This document shows, piece after piece, positions 6,666-10,919 of a stretch of 10,919 nucleotides of DNA. The notes below the pieces were generated by a model. It did not search any database and was not told the DNA's origin. It saw only the letters and a list, made by a program, of their open reading frames with translations. Position 1 is the first letter of the stretch. Each line of letters begins with the position of its first letter. Both the position numbers and the translations under genes were made by a program. Source of the DNA: an uncultured Ruminococcus sp. (GTDB taxonomy: Bacteria; Bacillota_A; Clostridia; Oscillospirales; Ruminococcaceae); the NCBI GenBank assembly GCA_946629405.1, contig CAMOXW010000026.1, positions 1 to 10,919 on the forward strand, read 5' to 3'.

Positions 6666-7154
6666 TTGGACAAAAAAACTGCCGAAAAGCTTTATGATAC
6701 CTTTTATATGCAGGTCTATTCCTATGTGATGACTCTGGCAAAGGATCAGCACAAGGCTCAGGAAATAACACAGGAGACCTTTTTCAAGGCGATGAGCTCA
6801 TCCTTCCGCGGCGAATCAGAGTGTTATTCATGGCTATGTGCGATCGCAAAGAATCTTTTCATAGATACGACAAGGAAGTCCTCACGATATCAGGACGAGC
6901 CTGACGAGACACTCGCAGACACCGATACCGATATTGAGCAGAGCGTGACTGATTCAGATGCTTCGTTCAGGATACATATGCTCCTGCACAATATGGAGGA
7001 ACCGTACAAAGAGGTATTTGAACTGAGAGTGTTCGGCGAGCTCTCCTTCGCCCAGATAGGCAGGATATTCAGCAAGACCGAAAACTGGGCAAGAGTGACC
7101 TATCACCGCGCCCGACTGAAGCTCAAGGAAAGGATGAATGATAATGAAATATAA
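6666..7154 (+). CDS. ECF-subfamily RNA polymerase sigma factor
   Basis: A 162-residue extracytoplasmic-function sigma factor with the usual two domains. Region 2 (about 10-72) includes VYSYVMTLAKD, AQEITQETFFKAM, which binds core polymerase and the -10 element, and YSWLCAIAKNLFIDTTRK. Region 4 (about 103-156) contains YKEVFELRVFGELSFAQIG and a helix-turn-helix ending VTYHRARLKLKERM, which reads the -35. The start is TTG at 6666: AAGGAGG (6651-6657) lies eight bases upstream and a stop immediately precedes in frame. The ATG four bases upstream (6662) is out of frame and ends after 11 codons. The gene overlaps the anti-sigma gene by 17 bases, so the two are translationally coupled. Such factors direct envelope-stress regulons. 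Confidence 0.95.
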   Translation: MDKKTAEKLYDTFYMQVYSYVMTLAKDQHKAQEITQETFFKAMSSSFRGESECYSWLCAIAKNLFIDTTRKSSRYQDEPDETLADTDTDIEQSVTDSDASFRIHMLLHNMEEPYKEVFELRVFGELSFAQIGRIFSKTENWARVTYHRARLKLKERMNDNEI

Positions 7155-8142
7155 TTGTGATATGATCGCGGACCTTATCCCGCTGTATATTGATGATGTA
7201 TGCAGTCCGTCAAGCGCACAGGCTGTTGAGGAGCATATGAGCGAATGTGCTTCATGCCGGAAGCTCTGCGAGGATATGCGGAGCTGTGACAGGACGATCG
7301 ACCGGGATATCGCTAAGGAACGCAGCGAAGTTCTTGAAGGGCAGAAAAAATTCTTCAAACGGCGCAGCGCACTCGCCGGGGCTATGATAGGCGCAGTATT
7401 CTCTGTCCCGATACTTATATGCCTCATCTTGAATCTCGCCTCAGGCGCAGGGCTTACATGGTTCTTCATTGTACTTGCAGCAATGTTCATACCCACCTCA
7501 CTGATAGTAGTACCGCTGATATCCGCGGAAAACAAGCTCCTGCGGACAATACTCTCGTTCACAGCCAGCATTCTGCTCCTTCTGGCAGTATGCTGCATCT
7601 ACTCAGGCGGAAGCTGGTTCTTCACGGCAGGATCATCGGTGCTTTTCGGACTGACAGTACCCTTCCTGCCTGTCGTCCTCAGATCAAAGCCGGTATCGAA
7701 GCGTATCGGCAGGCACAGGGGGCTTCTTCTTGTATCAGGCTACACGCTGACCTTTATTCTCATGATGATATGTATAGGGATACAGCACGGCTCATCGGGA
7801 TTTTTCCGTACAGCAGCAGCATATTCACTGCCGCCGCTGATGTTCCTCTGGATCATGTATATTATAATAAGCCTCACAAAGTGGAACGGCTGCTTCAAAG
7901 CCGCAGCCTGTATTCTTACCGGTGCGCTCATATTCTTCTTCAACGACGCGCTCGTCCTTCTCGTATACAATGGAACAACGCATATCCCCTCCCCCGGCAT
8001 CTCGTTCAGCACGCCTGAAAAAGCCAATGATACACTATGCTGGGCAGTCCTTGTCACCGGGACAGCACTATCCGCAGTCCTCGCACTCACAGGAGCAGCT
8101 GTTTCGGCTGTAAAGAAAAAAGCAAAGGAGAAAAAGCAATGA
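7138..8142 (+). CDS. Zinc-finger anti-sigma factor with about eight membrane segments
   Basis: A 334-residue membrane protein. The N-terminal cytoplasmic part is a zf-HC2/ZAS domain: MKYNCDMIADLIPLYIDDVCS and then His33-x3-Cys37-x2-Cys40, the zinc motif that clamps an ECF sigma factor. After a basic linker come about eight hydrophobic segments (roughly 78-101, 106-128, 136-155, 160-180, 194-214, 225-246, 254-275, 300-324) and a Lys-rich tail. Many anti-sigma factors have a single membrane segment, so this one may sense a signal within the bilayer. The start overlaps the sigma gene. ATG at 7144 (MKYNCD), two codons in, is also plausible and fits how family members usually begin; AAGGAA and AAAGGA lie upstream of both. 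The last codons contain the next gene's ribosome binding site. Confidence 0.9.
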   Translation: MIMKYNCDMIADLIPLYIDDVCSPSSAQAVEEHMSECASCRKLCEDMRSCDRTIDRDIAKERSEVLEGQKKFFKRRSALAGAMIGAVFSVPILICLILNLASGAGLTWFFIVLAAMFIPTSLIVVPLISAENKLLRTILSFTASILLLLAVCCIYSGGSWFFTAGSSVLFGLTVPFLPVVLRSKPVSKRIGRHRGLLLVSGYTLTFILMMICIGIQHGSSGFFRTAAAYSLPPLMFLWIMYIIISLTKWNGCFKAAACILTGALIFFFNDALVLLVYNGTTHIPSPGISFSTPEKANDTLCWAVLVTGTALSAVLALTGAAVSAVKKKAKEKKQ

Positions 8143-9074
8143 AAAGAACAGTTACACTTATATTGACAGCAGTCACAGTCCTTATTGCCGCCTGCTTTAC
8201 CGGCTGTGTGTCAATGAGCGATTCCTACGCAAACTCAGATAAATACTCAGCCGGAAACGCTGAATTCTCAGGCGGGAGCGTTCACTCCCTCGACATAAAC
8301 TGGAGCTCAGGAAAAGTCATCGTTTCAAGGCATGACGCCGATACCGTCACCGTCACTGAGAGCAGCAAGACCGACCTGAAAAACTCCCAGAAAGTCCACA
8401 CATGGCTCGACGGCGATATCCTCCGCATACAATACTGCAAATCAGGCGAGACTTTTGTCGGATTCACAGACATTGAAAAGGAGCTTGAAATAAAGCTCCC
8501 GGCAGAAATGGAGCTTACTGCGCTCAGCTATGACGGCTCATCCGGGGATGCCGTATTTGAGGAGATTTCCGCCAAAAGCTTCAAGGCAGACAGCTCCTCA
8601 GGCGATGTGAAGCTCATTGCCTGCACAGCTGATGAATTTGATATAGAGTCATCCTCCGGGGATATCACAGTCGGTCAGGCAGGCGAAGCAGCTTTGCTCA
8701 GCGCGGAGGCTTCCTCCGGCGACATTGAGATATCCGCAGAAAAGGTCGGAGAGCTTGAGGCTGAGACCTCATCCGGAGACATCGGTATCAGCGTAAAAGG
8801 TGCAAGAACAGTCGATGCAGAGGCTTCCAGCGGAAGTATAGCGCTGCATCTCGCAGAAATGCCCGAAGCTGCGAATATTGACACCTCGTCCGGAAGCGTT
8901 AAGGTATATGTACCGGAAGGCGCAGGATTTACCGCAGATATAGACACATCCTCCGGCGATTTCGACAGCGGTATCGCACTCAGCAAAGAAGGCGGAAAAT
9001 ATATAAGCGGCAGCGGCTCAGCCAGACTGTCCATAGAAACGTCCTCCGGAAATATCAGGATAATTGCAGAATAA
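8139..9074 (+). CDS. DUF4097 (LiaG-like) lipoprotein with SSG-repeat beta structure
   Basis: A 311-residue exported protein. The start is ATG at 8139, overlapping the previous stop as ATGA, with AAGGAG (8125-8130) eight bases upstream; a longer in-frame opening from 8037 lies inside the previous gene and is rejected. The signal peptide MKRTVTLILTAVTVLIAAC has a lipobox at IAAC (Cys19), with a second possible Cys at 23. From residue 56 the chain carries SSG turns at 56, 134, 153, 172, 192, 211, 230, 250, 271 and 302, most 19-21 residues apart and followed by alternating hydrophobic strands. This is the pattern of DUF4097, probably a beta-helix or stacked sheet. LiaG of Bacillus subtilis carries the same domain beside an envelope-stress system. 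As third gene of a sigma / anti-sigma operon it may sense or respond at the cell surface. No enzyme motif is visible. Confidence 0.88.
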   Translation: MKRTVTLILTAVTVLIAACFTGCVSMSDSYANSDKYSAGNAEFSGGSVHSLDINWSSGKVIVSRHDADTVTVTESSKTDLKNSQKVHTWLDGDILRIQYCKSGETFVGFTDIEKELEIKLPAEMELTALSYDGSSGDAVFEEISAKSFKADSSSGDVKLIACTADEFDIESSSGDITVGQAGEAALLSAEASSGDIEISAEKVGELEAETSSGDIGISVKGARTVDAEASSGSIALHLAEMPEAANIDTSSGSVKVYVPEGAGFTADIDTSSGDFDSGIALSKEGGKYISGSGSARLSIETSSGNIRIIAE

Positions 9075-9101
9075 AAGACTCAGTTCTGATGCAAAAATAA
9101 A

Positions 9102-9159
9102 ATTGCTCCGCCGAATAAAGACTGCCTTATATCTGGCAATATTTAGCAGGTGGAGCAAT
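9102..9159. other. Long-range inverted repeat after the DUF4097 gene
   Basis: ATTGCTCCGCC (9102-9112) pairs with GGTGGAGCAAT (9149-9159) over 11 positions with one G-T pair. A smaller stem TGCC/GGCA (9123-9126, 9135-9138) lies inside. On the minus strand it is followed by TTTTATTTTTGC, so it could be a second terminator for leftward transcripts. It could also be structured RNA. Confidence 0.5.
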
Positions 9160-9196
9160 AAAAATGCTATATATGATCAAGACCGATCGAGGGATC

Positions 9197-9212
9197 AGTC
9201 GAATATGTCGAA
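9197..9212 (+). promoter_or_regulatory. Spo0A-box-like pair near the end of spo0A
   Basis: AGTCGAA (9197-9203) and TGTCGAA (9206-9212) lie nine bases apart. The second matches the 0A-box core TGTCGAA exactly and is followed by TAA. The site is between two convergent genes, with no promoter recognised beside it, so function is doubtful. Confidence 0.25.
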
Positions 9213-9223
9213 TAAACGATTCC

Positions 9224-9273
9224 GATATGACCTAAAAAAAGCCCCGTCAGGGGAAATGTCATATCTGATTTTT
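9224..9273. terminator. Bidirectional terminator between the sigma operon and spo0A
   Basis: CCCC (9242-9245) and GGGG (9250-9253) form a short GC stem followed on the minus strand by TTTTTTT, serving spo0A. An outer pair GATATGAC (9224-9231) and GTCATATC (9258-9265) encloses it and is followed on the plus strand by TGATTTTTG, serving the DUF4097 operon. It overlaps the spo0A stop codon at 9259-9261. Confidence 0.75.
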
Positions 9274-10008
9274 GAGTTCGAGCCTCAGCTTATCAGCTGT
9301 CATGGCAATCAGCTCTGAATTTGTTGGCTTTATGCGGGCATTGTTATCAGAATATCCGAAAAACGCGCTGAAGGCGTTTTCTCCTCCGCGTACCCAAGCA
9401 GAATCAATCGCGTGCCTTATTGCTCTTTCTACTCTTGAAGGAGTGGTATGATGAGCAGCGGCAACCGATGGGTAAAGCTGCTTAGTAACGCTGTCCATGA
9501 GCCTGAAATCGCGTACAGAATCCATAACCGCAGTCCTGAGATAGCTGTATCCCTTGATATGAGCCGGAACTCCAAGCTTTCTGATAGCCTCCGTCGTAAG
9601 AATCTCAAGAGCATCGTCCTCCGGAATGTTATTTGATTCTAAGCACAGGTTGACGTTTTCAAGGATCTCATCAGGCTCGCAAGGCATCTGAATAAAACAT
9701 GAAGCGCCGTGTTCAATAGCCCAGCGTCTGACAAAGCTGCTTGTGATCGGCGAAACGATGACAGTTTTCGGTACCTTTGCGCCAAGCTCCCTGACTCTGC
9801 TGATAACTGCAAGCGCATCGCCCTGCGGATATTCAAGGTCAGTAATGAGAACATCGGGCTTATCCCGCAGTACAGAGTCGATAATTATGTTAATATCCTT
9901 TTTCCTTGTATAAGCATAAATTCCGTTGCTGCTAAGGCAGTCTGCAATTTTTGTTCCGAATTCACAGGTGGTATCGGCGATTAGAGCTTTTGTACTATAT
10001 GTGTTCAT
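9259..10008 (-). CDS. spo0A: Stage 0 sporulation protein A homologue with degenerate receiver domain
   Basis: A 249-residue response-regulator-type transcription factor. The C-terminal DNA-binding domain is unmistakable: LGVPAHIKGYSYLRTAV (145-161), TKQLYPSVAA, TTPSRVERAIRHAIDSAWVRG (188-208, the helix-turn-helix) and KPTNSELIAMTADKLRLEL (227-245). The N-terminal receiver (about 5-122) keeps phosphoacceptor Asp57 in VLITDLEYP, Asp12 and Ser86 at the switch position. It has Thr13 where the second acidic, magnesium-binding residue should be, Met108 (FIQMP) where the invariant Lys of KP should be, and Tyr-Pro for Met-Pro after the acceptor. Phosphorelay control may therefore be altered or lost. 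AAGGAG sits eight bases before the ATG. It is convergent with the sigma operon and has an unusually long upstream region. In sporulating relatives Spo0A is the master switch for entry into sporulation. Confidence 0.95.
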   Translation of the reverse strand: MNTYSTKALIADTTCEFGTKIADCLSSNGIYAYTRKKDINIIIDSVLRDKPDVLITDLEYPQGDALAVISRVRELGAKVPKTVIVSPITSSFVRRWAIEHGASCFIQMPCEPDEILENVNLCLESNNIPEDDALEILTTEAIRKLGVPAHIKGYSYLRTAVMDSVRDFRLMDSVTKQLYPSVAAAHHTTPSRVERAIRHAIDSAWVRGGENAFSAFFGYSDNNARIKPTNSELIAMTADKLRLELKNQI

Positions 10009-10045
10009 TATTTAGTCTCCTTTTTTGCTGCAATTATCACTTCAC

Positions 10046-10054
10046 AATATAACA
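10046..10054 (-). promoter_or_regulatory. Possible spo0A-proximal promoter (-10 only)
   Basis: On the minus strand, TATATT (10051-10046) preceded by TGT forms an extended -10, about 37 bases from the spo0A start. No good -35 is present at the right distance. Confidence 0.3.
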
Positions 10055-10075
10055 TTGCAAACACAAAATGAAGGC

Positions 10076-10246
10076 TTAGCTGCTGTAAATAGCGATTTTT
10101 CGATTCCAAATAATAAGTGCTGCTTCAGGTCTTATGCTGATGGTTTCAAAATCAACATATCGATCCTGTAAAAAGTTTCCCCCTACTCCCGGAATATCAC
10201 TCCTTTTTTTAGATTTTTGCGATTGGCTGCGGTCTCTGCTTGACAA
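10076..10246 (-). CDS. Candidate small protein (up to 56 residues) upstream of spo0A
   Basis: An uninterrupted frame reads from TTG at 10246 to TAA at 10076-10078. It contains SQKSKKRSDIPGVGGN, then FLQDRYVDFETISIRPEAAL and IIWNRKIAIYSS. The second half looks like protein: balanced charged and hydrophobic residues, codon choice like the neighbouring genes, and higher GC than the flanks. The start is the weak point: TTG at 10246 has no ribosome binding site, and AAAAAAAGGAG (about 10200-10210) lies in frame but is followed only by a possible ATT. It could be a real small gene with an unusual start, a decayed gene, or chance. It ends 67 bases before spo0A, so it would share its transcript. No family is recognised. 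Confidence 0.35.
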   Translation of the reverse strand: MSSRDRSQSQKSKKRSDIPGVGGNFLQDRYVDFETISIRPEAALIIWNRKIAIYSS

Positions 10247-10429
10247 CTGTTAGTTAGCTGAACGTGTATAAAATATTGTGCTAATATATTGATTAATCAG
10301 ACAAATTCAGCTTATAGTCAAGCTTTATCCTATGCTATTTTTGTGCAAGTGATAATTTCACTAATAATATTACAGCATGAATAAAGCAAATTGAATGTTG
10401 ATCATTCGTTTTTCCTGCTGCTGATAAAT
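10247..10429. other. AT-rich part of the spo0A upstream region
   Basis: No gene is evident. Just downstream of the 10430-10458 promoter there is an 11-codon frame on the minus strand (10405-10370, MINIQFALFML) with AGGA seven bases before its ATG. It could be a leader peptide but is too short to judge. A palindrome GATTAATC lies near 10290. Confidence 0.3.
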
Positions 10430-10458
10430 AGTTTACCACACAGCCGCGGATTTGTCAA
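10430..10458 (-). promoter_or_regulatory. Candidate promoter upstream of spo0A
   Basis: On the minus strand: a perfect TTGACA (10458-10453), a 17-base spacer, TAAACT (10435-10430) with an extended -10 TGG. It would start transcription about 415 bases before spo0A and would include the candidate small protein. Confidence 0.6.
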
Positions 10459-10709
10459 CAAAAAAATTGAAAAAAAGCGATAAAACGTTATATTAAACAA
10501 ATTCCAAATTTTTGTTTTAGTTTTTGCTGACCGTTTATTGTGATATTACCATTACTTTTCAAAGCTCATAAATGCTCGTAAATTTCCATATATACCGTAA
10601 TTTCAGCATAATAGTCCATATTCCACAGAAAAAGTTTTAGCTTGTATTTATGCAAAACAATGTAAAAAACCAATTTTTTATGAATTAGCGATTTTACACA
10701 AATAGTCCG
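10459..10709. other. AT-rich intergenic stretch without a gene
   Basis: Very AT-rich, with several runs of A and T. A 17-codon frame on the minus strand (MDYYAEITVYMEIYEHL) has no properly spaced ribosome binding site. Nothing else could be supported. Confidence 0.4.
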
Positions 10710-10738
10710 ATTATATCGACATATTTCGACAAAATCAA
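10710..10738 (-). promoter_or_regulatory. Promoter with two Spo0A-box-like sequences in its spacer
   Basis: On the minus strand: TTGATT (10738-10733), a 17-base spacer, perfect TATAAT (10715-10710). Within and at the edge of the spacer are TGTCGAA (10731-10725), an exact 0A-box core, and TGTCGAT (10721-10715), one mismatch, exactly ten bases apart. Spo0A bound here would cover the polymerase site, so repression is the simpler guess. It points towards spo0A, 700 bases away. Confidence 0.5.
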
Positions 10739-10789
10739 AGTAATAATTTGCTCATATTAAGATAAAATAAAAAAATATTTCGCAACATC

Positions 10790-10818
10790 TTGACTTTCCA
10801 TTTTTTTAGGTGTATAAT
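10790..10818 (+). promoter_or_regulatory. Promoter of tRNA-Leu
   Basis: TTGACT (10790-10795), a 17-base spacer and TATAAT (10813-10818), 13 bases before the tRNA 5' end. It is nearly consensus, as expected for a stable RNA gene. Confidence 0.9.
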
Positions 10819-10831
10819 ATTAAAGTAATTT

Positions 10832-10916
10832 GCGAGTGTGCTGGAATAGGAAGACAGGTACGTTTGAGGGGCGTGTGTCGAGAGACGTATGGGTTCAAGT
10901 CCCATTACTCGCACCA
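10832..10916 (+). tRNA. tRNA-Leu (anticodon GAG), CCA encoded
   Basis: An 85-base type II tRNA. The acceptor arms GCGAGTG and TACTCGC pair with one G-T. The anticodon arm TACGT/GCGTG encloses TTGAGGG, placing GAG at 10866-10868, which reads CUC and CUU. A long variable arm (GTC-GAGA-GAC) is typical of leucine tRNAs. The T arm ATGGG-TTCAAGT-CCCAT is perfect. The discriminator is A10913 and CCA is encoded at 10914-10916. It decodes leucine in translation. The window ends three bases later, so further tRNAs could follow. Confidence 0.96.
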
Positions 10917-10919
10917 TAG

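Noticed and set aside
6954..7598. Long minus-strand frame of 214 codons opposite the sigma and anti-sigma genes
   Set aside because: It is a shadow of two well-recognised genes, has no ribosome binding site and no recognisable domain.
7419..8018. Plus-strand frame of 199 codons inside the anti-sigma gene
   Set aside because: It is out of frame with a convincing membrane protein, and its composition (many His, Arg and Ser) is typical of a shadow frame.
8037..8138. Upstream extension of the DUF4097 gene
   Set aside because: It lies inside the anti-sigma gene in another frame. The ATG at 8139 has a good ribosome binding site and begins a clear signal peptide.
10240..10273. TTGACA followed by TATAAA on the plus strand
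   Set aside because: The spacing is 21 bases and no gene follows on that strand until the tRNA, which has its own promoter.
10530..10610. 17-codon minus-strand frame MDYYAEITVYMEIYEHL
   Set aside because: It is in very AT-rich sequence, with no ribosome binding site at a usable distance.
10735..10917. Minus-strand open frame beginning MVRVMGLEPIRLSTHAP
   Set aside because: It is the antisense of the tRNA-Leu gene, a common false prediction; the rest runs through the AT-rich tRNA promoter.

Overview
The window looks like chromosomal DNA from a low-to-mid GC Gram-positive anaerobe of the Clostridia, most likely Ruminococcus or a close relative (inference). The clues are a Spo0A-type regulator, Ser/Thr-rich linkers on surface proteins, strong AGGAG-type ribosome binding sites, a tRNA with encoded CCA, and coding DNA clearly richer in GC than the AT-rich intergenic stretches. 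No complete transposase, phage gene or CRISPR array was seen.

Left part (1-5993), all genes on the minus strand: the N-terminus of an oligopeptide-type ABC transporter solute-binding lipoprotein (cut by the window edge); a membrane-anchored, divergent VanY/M15-like peptidase with a clear promoter and terminator; a polyisoprenyl-phosphate sugar transferase that starts surface glycan synthesis; a non-coding stretch holding the remnant of an ABC transporter ATPase; then a probable two-gene operon of a DUF3298/SH3 membrane protein followed by an SGNH-hydrolase-like lipoprotein. The theme is the cell envelope.

Middle part (5994-9074): a 670-base intergenic region carries a leftward promoter, a repeat-rich hairpin element bounded by a perfect 23-bp direct repeat, and two stacked rightward promoters, the second with ECF sigma-type boxes. 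They feed a tightly coupled operon: ECF sigma factor, polytopic zinc-finger anti-sigma factor (overlapping the sigma gene), and a DUF4097 lipoprotein with about nine SSG repeats (ATGA overlap). The sigma factor probably activates its own operon, with the anti-sigma factor and lipoprotein working at the membrane.

Right part (9075-10919): a shared convergent terminator, then spo0A on the minus strand. Its DNA-binding half is well conserved, but its receiver half has lost key phosphorylation residues (second acidic residue to Thr, conserved Lys to Met). Upstream is an unusually long AT-rich region with several candidate promoters. One of them has two Spo0A-box-like sequences, one helical turn apart, inside its -35/-10 spacer. 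A candidate 56-residue small protein also lies there. The window ends with tRNA-Leu(GAG) on the plus strand behind a near-consensus promoter.

The most interesting unit is the spo0A locus: a regulator that may not be phosphorylated in the usual way, with possible autoregulatory sites far upstream and an undescribed small reading frame between. Second is the self-activating sigma / anti-sigma / DUF4097 operon.
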